Positions 16,625 through 25,045 of a stretch of DNA of 64,000 nt are shown here, piece after piece. The stretch is taken from assembly GCF_024734075.1 (NCBI RefSeq), contig NZ_CP102850.1, forward strand, positions 1,612,001 to 1,676,000, given 5' to 3'. Each line of letters opens with the position of its first letter. Positions within the stretch are counted from its first letter, which is position 1. This stretch comes from Gordonia mangrovi. Its GTDB lineage: Bacteria; Actinomycetota; Actinomycetes; Mycobacteriales; Mycobacteriaceae. The notes beneath the pieces are model-generated. The model was not told the origin of the DNA and did not search any database. It saw only the letters and a program-made list of their open reading frames with translations. Made by a program: the position numbers and the translations under genes.

Positions 16625-17674
16625 TCAGGACTCCTCTCGCCGGCGCTCACGTTCATCCGCGCGCCGGCGGCGGATACGCTCCCGATGCCCGTAGGTGGCG
16701 CGCAGGACGTCGTCGTAGCTGTCCGCGCTGGAGCCCAGGCCTCCGGCGACCATACCCATCGAGGTCGCCAGCCACGCCAGAACGACATACTCGCGAATGC
16801 CGACCGCCTGCCCCAGAGTCTGGGACATGAACTTCGATTCGATCACCACCACCGCGGCGATGAGCGTCGCGACGAACAATCCGACGTAGAGCACCACTGC
16901 ACTGAAACCGACGGTCCCGATGGTGGCGGTGTTGTACAGCGTCCGCCGCCATCTCGGCATCAGATCGGAGGTCTCCCAGAGTCGATTGTTGACGATCAGC
17001 CACAGCGAGCCCAATGTGACCGACAACACGCTGATCAGAGTCAGCCGCCAAGGGCTCAGCGCATTGGCCATCGACCAGATCGACGAGAAGAAGACGCCGA
17101 ATGATGCGGTTGCCGCGGCTGCCGCGGTCATGCCGGTCAGCGTGGGGATCATCCGCCATGGACGGTTGCCCCGGATCATGCCGGCGACCAATCGCAACCG
17201 ACTCGACATACCCCGCGCGATCAGCAGCTCGGTGCTGCCGTCGTCCCCGCCACGCCAGCGTCCGCCCACCGGACCGGTTGCGGTGCGCTCGCCGCCGGAC
17301 AGTCGAGAAAGGATCGCCTCGATACACGCGACGAAAGCGCGCGTCGGCAACAGTCCCAGGGCCGGGGTGCAGATCACCGCGGCCGACCGAGCGTGGTCGA
17401 GCTCGATGACCACCACATCTCGGTGCTGCGCGCGAGGAAGTTCGGTCACGAAGATCACCGCATCGGTTTCTCCCTCGGCATCTCCGGACCACCCCGAGTC
17501 GAGGTCTCCTTGCGGGGACATGTGCAGCGAGGTCTCCTGGGTGACCGCGAACTCGCGGTACTTGATGGCGCTGTCCTCGAGGAGCCGATGTATCCGCAGG
17601 TCGGCGTGGTCGACGAGCGCGGCGGGTAGTCCGGGTTCGGTGACGAGACGCAGACCCTGGGGGCGTGGGGGCAT
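16625..17674 (-). CDS. Membrane protein of unknown function
   Basis: A 349-residue protein from the ATG at 17674 (MPPRPQGLRLVTEPG), which has GGAG 9 bases upstream. In-frame starts at 17689, 17710 and GTG 17734 give up to 369 residues. The first half is soluble and may be enzymatic or binding (ALVDHADLRIHRLL, VIFVTELPRAQHRDVVVIEL). The second half has four membrane helices (around SFGVFFSSIW, LISVLSVTLGSLWLIV, FSAVVLYVGLFVATLIAAVV and YVVLAWLATSMGMVAGG) and a very basic end. I do not recognise the family. A GGTGT-N16-GGGTA site just upstream would place it in the local SigF regulon and favours the 17674 start. Confidence 0.7.
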   Translation of the reverse strand: MPPRPQGLRLVTEPGLPAALVDHADLRIHRLLEDSAIKYREFAVTQETSLHMSPQGDLDSGWSGDAEGETDAVIFVTELPRAQHRDVVVIELDHARSAAVICTPALGLLPTRAFVACIEAILSRLSGGERTATGPVGGRWRGGDDGSTELLIARGMSSRLRLVAGMIRGNRPWRMIPTLTGMTAAAAATASFGVFFSSIWSMANALSPWRLTLISVLSVTLGSLWLIVNNRLWETSDLMPRWRRTLYNTATIGTVGFSAVVLYVGLFVATLIAAVVVIESKFMSQTLGQAVGIREYVVLAWLATSMGMVAGGLGSSADSYDDVLRATYGHRERIRRRRADERERRREES

Positions 17675-17703
17675 TGGCGGCTTCTCCATATCGCGGGCGA
17701 GCG

Positions 17704-17728
17704 TACCCATCTTGTGGACATTCGACAC
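17704..17728 (-). promoter_or_regulatory. Possible SigF-type promoter, GTGT variant
   Basis: On the minus strand GTGT (17728-17725), 16 bases, then GGGTA (17708-17704), 30 bases before the ATG at 17674. The same -35 variant occurs before the ThDP enzyme gene. If real, translation must begin at 17689 or 17674, not at the upstream GTG. Confidence 0.4.
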
Positions 17729-17767
17729 CCGCACCGGACCGTCGCCATCGCCCTGGGCGTCGGCAGA

Positions 17768-17840
17768 GACAGTTACCCCACTTCGCCAACATCACCTTGG
17801 GTCCGTCACACGGTGATGTCGGCGAAGCGGGGTAACTGTC
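17768..17840. repeat. Long intergenic hairpin element, copy 1
   Basis: Arms 17768-17796 and 17812-17840 are inverted repeats of 29 bases with 27 matches, around a 15-base loop. On the minus-strand transcript the two mismatches become G-U pairs. It lies just downstream of the small gene ending at 17869 and before the membrane-protein gene. The core TTCGCCAACATCACCTTGG recurs, with two changes, in the hairpin at 28472-28532. It could be a terminator or a dispersed palindromic element. Confidence 0.65.
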
Positions 17841-17868
17841 TTCGTCGTCCCCTGCGTCCCTCGACCGG

Positions 17869-18084
17869 TTAGTCCGGTGGCTCGGCGTCGCCCGCCTCAG
17901 GGCTGTCCGGGTCGCCGGTCTCGACATCGGTCGCAGACGTGGGATCGACGGCGGGCTCGTCGTCGGGCGGGTTCACCACCTTCTTCTCGAGGTCATCCAC
18001 GGTCTCGCGCGCAGTGCGTGGGTCCGGTTGCTCCTCGTGACCGTGCGGGATGCCTCCGCCGTTCGTCGATTCCGGGTCGGTCAT
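17869..18084 (-). CDS. Small acidic protein, unknown
   Basis: A 71-residue hydrophilic, acidic and proline-rich protein (MTDPESTNGGGIPHGHEEQP...). The middle part DPRTARETVDDLEKKVVNPP is the only predicted helix and the rest looks disordered. There is no cysteine, signal peptide or membrane segment. GTG/ATG context is good and the gene fills the gap between a hairpin element and the divergent acyltransferase. I do not recognise a family. Similar short acidic proteins are common in mycolate actinomycetes. Confidence 0.55.
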   Translation of the reverse strand: MTDPESTNGGGIPHGHEEQPDPRTARETVDDLEKKVVNPPDDEPAVDPTSATDVETGDPDSPEAGDAEPPD

Positions 18085-18220
18085 CTGGCCCCCTTGCTGT
18101 CGGAATCACTTGCGACCAGGTTCCCCAGCGCCGCAGCCGATGAAACGTCGGACACAACGGCCCGTGAGTGTCGCGCTCAAATGCGGGTTCTGGCTGCCGC
18201 GCCACGTAACATCCCTGCCT

Positions 18221-20356
18221 GTGAGCACGGCCGTCACCTCCACCAGGACCCCGAATGAGGATGCCGCGACCGGCAACACCTCGGGGTACCGGCTGGATCT
18301 CGACGGGTTGCGCGGTGTCGCGATCGCACTCGTCGCCATCTTCCACGTGTGGTTCGGCCGGGTGTCCGGTGGCGTCGACGTCTTCTTGACCCTGTCGGGC
18401 TACTTTTTCGTGGCGTCGCTGCTCAAGCATGTGCTGGCGACCCAGCCGGCGTCGGTGTCGTGGCGACGTGCCGTCGATCCGTGGCCGCGGTTGTGGCGGC
18501 TGGTGCGGCGACTTCTGCCCGCACTGCTGGTGGTCCTGGTGTTCGTCACCGCGATGATCGCGCTGATCATGCCGAAGACCCGCTGGGGTCCGCTGGGCGC
18601 GGAGATCCAGGCCAGCGCGCTGTACTACCAGAACTGGCATCTGGCGTTCGATTCGCAGGACTACCAGGCCGCTGACTCGGCGATCAGCCCGATGCAACAT
18701 CTGTGGTCGATGTCGATGCAGGGGCAGTTCTTTGTCCTCACCCTGCTCTGCGCGTTGGCCCTCGGCGGAGTGCTGCGGGCACTGGCTCGGCGGTTCGCCG
18801 TCTTCGCCAACCCGATGGCCGTCCGCGCTGTGGTGGGCGTGTCGCTGGCGGCCGTCGCGCTGGTGTCGTTCGCGTGGGCCAACTACCGGCATGGGATCAA
18901 TCAGCCGTTCAACTACTACGACACCGTCGCACGCCTCTGGGAGCCGCTGGCCGGCGGTCTGCTGGCCGTCTGGCTGCCCCGGATACCCATGCGGGCCTGG
19001 CTACGCAATGCGCTGGGTCTCATCGCCCTCGCGCTGATCGTCTCCTGCGGGTGGTGGATCTCGGGCGTACAGCAGTATCCGGGTGTGATGGCCCTGGTGC
19101 CCGTTGGGGCGACCCTGTTGCTCATCTGGATCGGCTCGGCGGCCACGCTGCCCGATGCGACCGCGGCGCCCGCCGCGGTCAGCCGGACACTGGCCCATCC
19201 GCGGCTGGTGTGGCTCGGTTCGGTCGCGTACGCGCTCTACCTGTGGCACTGGCCGCTACTGATCTTCTACCTGGCGTGGCGCTACCAGGACGACGTCAAC
19301 TGGCTCGAGGGCACCGGCATCCTCGCGGTGTCGTTGCTGTTGGCGTGGCTGACCACCCGGTTCATCGAGACCCCGCTGCGCGCCGGGCGGGCGAGCGGCG
19401 TCTCGCGCGGCCTCCGTCGCGGCCTGGTCGCGCTCATCGTGATCTCCACAGTCGTCGCCGGCACCACCGCCGTCGTCTGGCAGCGCAACGCCGCCACCGC
19501 GACGGTCAACACCGCCAACCTCGATCCGCGTCTGTATCCCGGCGCCCGCGCCTTCCTCGACGGTGCAGCCGTGCCGAAGGTCGATCCGCAACCGAGCCCC
19601 GAGGTCGTCGACAAGGATTGGCCGATCACCTCCTACGACTCGGTGATCTCCGGGTGGAAGGACCCGTCGATCCACGTCGGTATGTACGGCGACCCGGATG
19701 CGACGCGGACCGTCGCACTGGTCGGCGGCTCACACGCCGAGTATTGGATCACCGCGCTCGACGCCATCGGCAAACAGCGCGGCTTCAAGGTGACGACGTA
19801 TCTCAAGGTCGGGTGCGCCCTGACCACCAGCCACGTCTTCATCTGGTTCGGGCAGAAGTACTACCAGTGCAACGACTGGTCACGCCGCGTGATGGATCGG
19901 CTCGCCACCGACAAACCCGACGTCGTGTTCACCAATTCCACCCGCCCGGTAGAGGGCAAGGGCGCTCGCGGCGACTTCGTCCCCCAGGACTACAAGGACA
20001 TCTTCGCCGAATTCCGCGACCGCGGTCAGCGCGTGGTGGCCGTGCGCGACAACCCCTGGGCACACGGCAAACTCACTCCGCCGGAATGCCTGGCCGAGGG
20101 CAAGAAGCCGGAGGTGTGCGGCGTCGACCGCGATCGGGCGCTGGCCCCCACCGACCCCGCGTCGGCGATCGCGGCCGACTACCCCAACATGAACTTCCTC
20201 GACTACACCGACGCCATGTGCGACCCCACCTACTGCCCGGCGGTGGTCGGCAACATCCTGCTCTGGCACGACTACCACCATCTGTCGGCGACCTTCGTCC
20301 GCAGCCTCATCCCGGCCGTCGATGCCGACCTCGGCCCGGCGCTGCAGTGGTGGTGA
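18221..20356 (+). CDS. Acyltransferase 3 with extracytoplasmic SGNH domain
   Basis: A 711-residue membrane protein from GTG 18221. LDLDGLRGVAIALVAIFHVW is the acyltransferase-3 (OafA/YrhL) start with its conserved Arg and His, followed by about ten membrane helices to residue 410 (YALYLWHWPLLIFYLAWRY is typical). The C-terminal third is an SGNH hydrolase-like domain outside the membrane. It has the GGSHAEYW block with the nucleophile serine and a late LLWHDYHHLSATF with the Asp/His pair. Such proteins O-acetylate or O-succinylate cell-wall polysaccharide or glycolipid. It is followed after 148 bases by a second acyltransferase on the same strand, so the two may modify one surface glycan. Confidence 0.85.
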   Translation: MSTAVTSTRTPNEDAATGNTSGYRLDLDGLRGVAIALVAIFHVWFGRVSGGVDVFLTLSGYFFVASLLKHVLATQPASVSWRRAVDPWPRLWRLVRRLLPALLVVLVFVTAMIALIMPKTRWGPLGAEIQASALYYQNWHLAFDSQDYQAADSAISPMQHLWSMSMQGQFFVLTLLCALALGGVLRALARRFAVFANPMAVRAVVGVSLAAVALVSFAWANYRHGINQPFNYYDTVARLWEPLAGGLLAVWLPRIPMRAWLRNALGLIALALIVSCGWWISGVQQYPGVMALVPVGATLLLIWIGSAATLPDATAAPAAVSRTLAHPRLVWLGSVAYALYLWHWPLLIFYLAWRYQDDVNWLEGTGILAVSLLLAWLTTRFIETPLRAGRASGVSRGLRRGLVALIVISTVVAGTTAVVWQRNAATATVNTANLDPRLYPGARAFLDGAAVPKVDPQPSPEVVDKDWPITSYDSVISGWKDPSIHVGMYGDPDATRTVALVGGSHAEYWITALDAIGKQRGFKVTTYLKVGCALTTSHVFIWFGQKYYQCNDWSRRVMDRLATDKPDVVFTNSTRPVEGKGARGDFVPQDYKDIFAEFRDRGQRVVAVRDNPWAHGKLTPPECLAEGKKPEVCGVDRDRALAPTDPASAIAADYPNMNFLDYTDAMCDPTYCPAVVGNILLWHDYHHLSATFVRSLIPAVDADLGPALQWW

Positions 20357-20504
20357 AGCCCGTCACCGGCCACAATGGGAGCCGGCCCACCTGCGCGGTC
20401 AGCGCCGACCACTCAGTCTTTGCCCAGGTAGGGTTACTACTCTGAGCGCGCGATCCGCGCATCGGCGGACCAGCCATCGAGCAGTTTGAGGCCCTGGCAC
20501 ACGA

Positions 20505-21734
20505 ATGACGACTTCCGTATCGACGCACGACGACGGATCGACGATGCCGACCGCCCCCGTGGGGTCGGCGGAAACGATCCGCCGGGTCGGCAAGCGCGCC
20601 TACCTCCATCACCTCGACCTCATCCGGGCGACGACGTTCTCGCTGGTCATCTTCGTCCACTGCCTCACCCAGACGACCGACGAATTCAACAACCTCCCGG
20701 TCAACACGACGTCACTGCTGCTGCACTTCACCCGCAACACGTTCTTCGCCCTGACGGGGTTCGTGCTGATGTACCAGAACTACGACAAGGCCGACTTCTC
20801 GAGCACGGCATTCTGGCGTCGACGCATCAAGCTCGTGGTCTTCCCGTACCTGATCTGGTCGGCCATCTACTGGCTGGTGCAGCAGGTGTGGGCGCGCGGC
20901 CGCGTCGGCGAGCTGATCTCGGACCCGATCGGCGGGCTGCGCGAGTACGGGAAGCTCGTCGCCTGGGGGTTGTCGGGTTTCCAGATGTACTTCCTGTTCG
21001 TGATGCTGCAGGTCTACCTGCTGTTCCCGTTGATCCTGTGGCTGGTTCGCCGCACGACGGGACGTCACGGACTGCTGCTGGGTGCCAGTCTCGCCGTCCA
21101 GGTCGCGGTCACCGTGATCATCACCTACTGGACTCCCACGCCATCGGTGGCGGAGTACTGGTGGCATCACTACGCGACATTCGTGCCCTACCAGTTCTTC
21201 ATCCTCTATGGCGCGGTGGCCGCGGTCCATCGTGATGCCATCGGCCGATGGTTGCAGGGGAAGGGCTGGTGGCTGTGCGGCGCCCTGGTGGCCACCGCAG
21301 CGCTCGCCGTGGGTGTGTACCTCGGCGGCGTCTGGTTCGGCGGGCAACCGGTGCACGACCACGACTCCGCGTTCTTCCCCTGGCTGCTGCCGTTCCTCGT
21401 CGTCGCGGTCACCTGCCTGTATGCCGCGGCGGCGCACTGGGGCACCACGTGGCGGGAGTTCACCCCACGATTCGCGCGGGTCGTGGCGTTTGCGTCGAAC
21501 CGGTCGTTCGGGGTCTTCCTGGCGCATGTGCTGGTGCTCTACTTTGTGCTCAAACCCCAATCGGGTGATCGACCCTGGATTCTGGCCACACTCGGACAGC
21601 CGTTGGGCACCATCGCCACCTACCTCCTCACCATCGCCGGTTCCCTGCTACTGATGGAAGTGCTACGGCGTCTGCCCGGTTCGGTGTATCTCACCGGGCG
21701 TCCACGACTACCGATCCATCGCGCGACTCGCTGA
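20505..21734 (+). CDS. Acyltransferase 3 family membrane protein
   Basis: A 409-residue integral membrane protein with about ten helices and no SGNH domain. The opening YLHHLDLIRATTFSLVIFVH corresponds to the D-x-x-R...H motif of the acyltransferase-3 family, and NTFFALTGFVLMYQNY is helix 2-3. Members move acyl groups from the cytoplasmic side to surface sugars. The N-terminal 30 residues are polar and cytosolic. It follows the OafA-like gene on the same strand. The ATG at 20505 was kept although no strong ribosome site is seen. Confidence 0.82.
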   Translation: MTTSVSTHDDGSTMPTAPVGSAETIRRVGKRAYLHHLDLIRATTFSLVIFVHCLTQTTDEFNNLPVNTTSLLLHFTRNTFFALTGFVLMYQNYDKADFSSTAFWRRRIKLVVFPYLIWSAIYWLVQQVWARGRVGELISDPIGGLREYGKLVAWGLSGFQMYFLFVMLQVYLLFPLILWLVRRTTGRHGLLLGASLAVQVAVTVIITYWTPTPSVAEYWWHHYATFVPYQFFILYGAVAAVHRDAIGRWLQGKGWWLCGALVATAALAVGVYLGGVWFGGQPVHDHDSAFFPWLLPFLVVAVTCLYAAAAHWGTTWREFTPRFARVVAFASNRSFGVFLAHVLVLYFVLKPQSGDRPWILATLGQPLGTIATYLLTIAGSLLLMEVLRRLPGSVYLTGRPRLPIHRATR

Positions 21735-21835
21735 GGCCACCCGGACCGTCTTCGACTGTCGACGGTGAATCGCTGCTTTGGGACAATGGCCGAGTTGCGG
21801 TTGTCACAACCTTGTTGCGTTCGGAGGAGGCAGCA

Positions 21836-22603
21836 ATGACCAACCCGAGAGCCGGGTCCGCGGCGGACCCTACCGCCGTCCATGCACAGATCGCGCGATT
21901 GGCTCGCTCGGTCCACGGCGCATCGCCCGGGGCCGTCGAACCCGACGAACTGCTGGAAACGGTCACCCGGACAGCTGTGCAGCTGCTCCCGCGGGTGGAC
22001 CACGCGGGCGCCACGGTCGTTCGCAAACACCGACAGAACAAGCCGCCCGAATTGTCGTCGGTCGCCGCGACCGGAGATGTCCCCCGGCTGTTCGACAAGC
22101 TCCAGGACGAACAGGGTGACGGTCCGTGCTTCGAGGCGGTCTGGACCCAGCAGACCGTCCTGATCTGCGACACCACCGACGAGCCGCGCTGGCCCGCCCT
22201 GATGCGGGAGGTCGCCGAACAGACACCGGTCCGCTCGATCCTGTCGATCCAACTCTTCGTCACCGACCTCGAACTCGGTGCGCTCAACCTTTTCTCGGAG
22301 AACGTTGACGGCTTCGACGACAACACCGAGGACATCGCCACCACCCTGGCCGCACACGCCGCCATCGCGCTGAGCAGCGCACGACGGGGCCAGCAGTTCC
22401 GCAGTGCGGTGGCCAGTCGCGACATCATCGGTCAGGCGAAGGGCATGCTGATGGAGCGCTACCGCATCGATGCGGTCCACGCCTTCGACATCCTGCGGCA
22501 GCTGTCCCAGGAGTCCAACACCCCGCTCGCCGCGGTGGCGGCTCAGGTGGTCAACGCCGAACCGTGGAGTTCTGCCGAGCCCGCGGACGATTCGACGTCC
22601 TGA
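21836..22603 (+). CDS. GAF-ANTAR transcription antitermination regulator
   Basis: A 255-residue protein starting at ATG 21836 behind GGAGGAGG. A GAF sensor domain spans about residues 37-180 (FDKLQDEQGDGPCFEAVWTQ, SILSIQLFVTDLELGALNLF). An ANTAR RNA-binding domain spans about 187-242 (ASRDIIGQAKGMLMERYRID, then AFDILRQLSQESNTPLAAVA). ANTAR proteins bind paired hairpins in nascent RNA and prevent termination. Actinobacteria carry many with GAF domains of unknown ligand. Its last 61 bases overlap the convergent DUF218 gene. Its RNA targets cannot be identified here. Confidence 0.88.
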   Translation: MTNPRAGSAADPTAVHAQIARLARSVHGASPGAVEPDELLETVTRTAVQLLPRVDHAGATVVRKHRQNKPPELSSVAATGDVPRLFDKLQDEQGDGPCFEAVWTQQTVLICDTTDEPRWPALMREVAEQTPVRSILSIQLFVTDLELGALNLFSENVDGFDDNTEDIATTLAAHAAIALSSARRGQQFRSAVASRDIIGQAKGMLMERYRIDAVHAFDILRQLSQESNTPLAAVAAQVVNAEPWSSAEPADDSTS

Positions 22604-23193
22604 ACCGGCAGACCCACCAAGGCCCGAGGCCTCGCCAGCAACAGTTCGCGCAGATGGTTGCGCAGGACCGTCCAGGTGGCGCACTCACACCGGGCCGCGA
22701 CCCCGGTCGCGTCGATCCCCCACGAACGACACAGCGCGATGGCCCGGGAGACGTGAAAATCCTGGGTCACGATCACCGCGCGTCGCACACCAAAGACGTC
22801 GTGAGCTCGCCGGCAGCTGGCATCGGTATCCATTCCGAGCGGGTCGTCGACGATGTCGTCGGCCGGGACGCCGCGCTCCTCGAGGTAGCTGCGCATCACC
22901 GCGGGTTCGTCGCCGGCTGCGGCACTCCCGTTGCCCGAGTTGATGATCCGGACGACCCCACCGTTCTCATACAGGTCCAGCGCGGTGTCGAGCCGGCCCC
23001 GCACGTAGCTGCCGGGTAGCCCGTCGTCGACGAGGGAGCCCAACACCAGCGCAGTCGACCCCGGCGGCACCTCGTCGGCGTCGAGAACCCTTCCGGCCGA
23101 GGAGAAGTAGATCCAGGTTCCGGCGACGGTGATCACAAGTTCGGCTGCCACCAACCCGATGATCACCACCCAGCGCGCCACCGTCGACAGCAT
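22543..23193 (-). CDS. DUF218/SanA-YdcF family membrane protein
   Basis: A 216-residue protein from ATG 23193. One N-terminal membrane helix (VARWVVIIGLVAAELVITVA) is followed by a DUF218 domain: ALVLGSLVDDGLPGSYVRGR, then LDTALDLYENG, VRIINSGNGSAAAGDEPAVM and VIVTQDFHVSRAIALCRSWG. SanA/YdcF relatives are envelope proteins linked to vancomycin tolerance and peptidoglycan or lipid-carrier metabolism. The biochemical activity is not settled. The frame is open 63 codons further upstream, but that part is polar and basic and the helix start is preferred. It overlaps the antitermination gene tail to tail by 61 bases and is divergent from the WS/DGAT gene. Confidence 0.8.
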   Translation of the reverse strand: MLSTVARWVVIIGLVAAELVITVAGTWIYFSSAGRVLDADEVPPGSTALVLGSLVDDGLPGSYVRGRLDTALDLYENGGVVRIINSGNGSAAAGDEPAVMRSYLEERGVPADDIVDDPLGMDTDASCRRAHDVFGVRRAVIVTQDFHVSRAIALCRSWGIDATGVAARCECATWTVLRNHLRELLLARPRALVGLPVQDVESSAGSAELHGSALTT

Positions 23194-23426
23194 CAGCCGC
23201 GGGGACCTTCGCCCGAGTGTGGCGTCCGAGGCGCAGCGGGGCGTTGCGCGCGGTCCCGACGATGCGCTCCACCCACCATTTGGCAGGAGTCTACCCGCGC
23301 CCGAACCGACCCGACGTCGCCGAAATCGCTCGACGAAAACCGCATGTCCGACCGGCTCCACACCGATACTGGAACGACGCACAGCCGCGCCGTTGCACTG
23401 CCCGAGAACCCCCGGAGGTTGTCTCG

Positions 23427-24815
23427 ATGCCCTATATGCCGGTCACCGAATCGATGTTTCTCATCGCCGAGACCCGCGAGCAACCCATGCACGCGGGTGG
23501 CCTGCAATTGTTCATCCCCCGCGCCGGACAGTCGGCAACCGAGCTCGCCGAGGAGATCTTCGAGACGTTCCACTCCTGCCCCGAGATCCGGCCCCTCTTC
23601 CGTAAGCGGCCGGCGTCACCGGCATCACTGGTCGGCACGCTGGCCTGGTCGTTCGACGACGACATCGACGTCGACTATCACGTACGGCGAGCCGTGTTGC
23701 CGCCCCCGGGCCGCATCCGCGAACTCCTGCGCTACGTCTCCCTGAACCACAGCGCCCTGCTCGACCGAACCCGGCCGATGTGGGAGCTGCACATCATCGA
23801 GGGCCTCGACGACGGGCGCGTCGCCGTCTACACCAAGATTCACCACTCGCTGATCGACGGCGTGTCGGCGCTGCGACTTCTCGAGAACTCACTGTCCCCG
23901 GATCCCGAGGCCCGCCACGGGACGGCGTGGTGGGACCCGGCGCTGATCCGCCGCCGAGGGCCCCGTCCGCCCAGGTCACTGCTCTCGCGGATCACCGCGC
24001 CGATCGGTCAGGCCATCGACGTCGTCGGCCAGGTGGTTGGCGCCGCCCCCGCCGCGGCGAAGATCGCCTGGACCGCGGTCACCGACGACCACTTCGCCTC
24101 GCCGTTCGTACCGGCCCCGAAGACCATCCTCGATGTGCCGATCGGCAGCGCACGCCGGTTCGCCGCCCAGCAGTGGCCACGCCACCGCCTCGACGCGATC
24201 GGTCGCGCGCTCGGCATCACCTTCAACGACGTCGTCGTCGGGATGTGCTCGGGCGCGCTGCGTGCCTACCTCATCGACCAGGACGCACTACCGGACGAGC
24301 CGTTGATCGCCGCGATGCCGGTGTCCATGCGCGACGACTCGAGCAGCGAAGGCAACGCGGTCACCGCCATCATGGCGAACCTCGCCACCGACCAACCCGA
24401 CCCCGAACGCCGACTGTCGGCGGTGGTCGCCTCCACCCGCAAGGCCAAGCAGGTGATCCGCGGGCTGACGCCGCTGCAGGCCCTGACCTTCGGGGCCGCG
24501 ACATTCGCGCCGCTGGCACTGGCCCCCATTCCGGGTTTCCTGCGGTCCACGCCACCGCAGTTCAACGTGCTGATCAGCAACGTGCCGGGACCCGCTCAGC
24601 CCATGTACTGGAACGGCGCCCAACTCGACGGCTGCTACCCGGTGTCGATCGTCATGCACGGACAGGCACTCAACATCACCGTCACCACCACGGGCGACCA
24701 GGTGAACTTCGGACTCATCGGTGCGCGCAAGGAATTGCCGAGCCTGCAGCGCATCCTGACCCACCTCGACACTGCGCTCGGCGATCTGGAGAAGGTTGCG
24801 GGCGTGGCCCCGTGA
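23427..24815 (+). CDS. Wax ester synthase/diacylglycerol acyltransferase (WS/DGAT)
   Basis: A 462-residue acyltransferase. The active site HHSLIDG (residues 139-145) matches HHxxxDG, and further signatures are MPYMPVTESMFLIAETREQP, PLFRKRP, FNDVVVGMCSGALR, PVSMR and FNVLISNVPGP. These enzymes use acyl-CoA to make triacylglycerol or wax ester at the inner face of the membrane, the main carbon store of mycolate actinomycetes. GGAGG lies 8 bases before the ATG. It is divergent from the DUF218 gene (233-base gap). EtfD, needed for beta-oxidation of such stores, follows on the same strand. Confidence 0.92.
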   Translation: MPYMPVTESMFLIAETREQPMHAGGLQLFIPRAGQSATELAEEIFETFHSCPEIRPLFRKRPASPASLVGTLAWSFDDDIDVDYHVRRAVLPPPGRIRELLRYVSLNHSALLDRTRPMWELHIIEGLDDGRVAVYTKIHHSLIDGVSALRLLENSLSPDPEARHGTAWWDPALIRRRGPRPPRSLLSRITAPIGQAIDVVGQVVGAAPAAAKIAWTAVTDDHFASPFVPAPKTILDVPIGSARRFAAQQWPRHRLDAIGRALGITFNDVVVGMCSGALRAYLIDQDALPDEPLIAAMPVSMRDDSSSEGNAVTAIMANLATDQPDPERRLSAVVASTRKAKQVIRGLTPLQALTFGAATFAPLALAPIPGFLRSTPPQFNVLISNVPGPAQPMYWNGAQLDGCYPVSIVMHGQALNITVTTTGDQVNFGLIGARKELPSLQRILTHLDTALGDLEKVAGVAP

Positions 24816-24865
24816 GGCGTGCCACACGATTCGCGGGGCGACCCCAAGCTGACTCGACAGTAAGT

Positions 24866-24877
24866 TACTCGTGAGTA
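24866..24877. promoter_or_regulatory. Palindrome upstream of etfD
   Basis: TACTC-gt-GAGTA, set in TTACTCGTGAGTATTA, lies about 170 bases before the GTG of the Fe-S oxidoreductase. The symmetry suits a TetR-family dimer, a type that often controls fatty-acid catabolism. No regulator gene is adjacent, so the binding protein is unknown. Confidence 0.35.
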
Positions 24878-25045
24878 TTATCCTGGTGCACACAGCGGTG
24901 GACACCGAGCGTTAGTTAGGTCAGCCTTGGCAGCGCAGGTCCACCCTCAGGAACTACGGTTACCTGTAGTACACGTCGGCCCACGTGCGCCAAAGCCCTG
25001 CGCAACCGGGCCGATGCCGACCCAAAGAAAGGCCGGGACGCGCCC

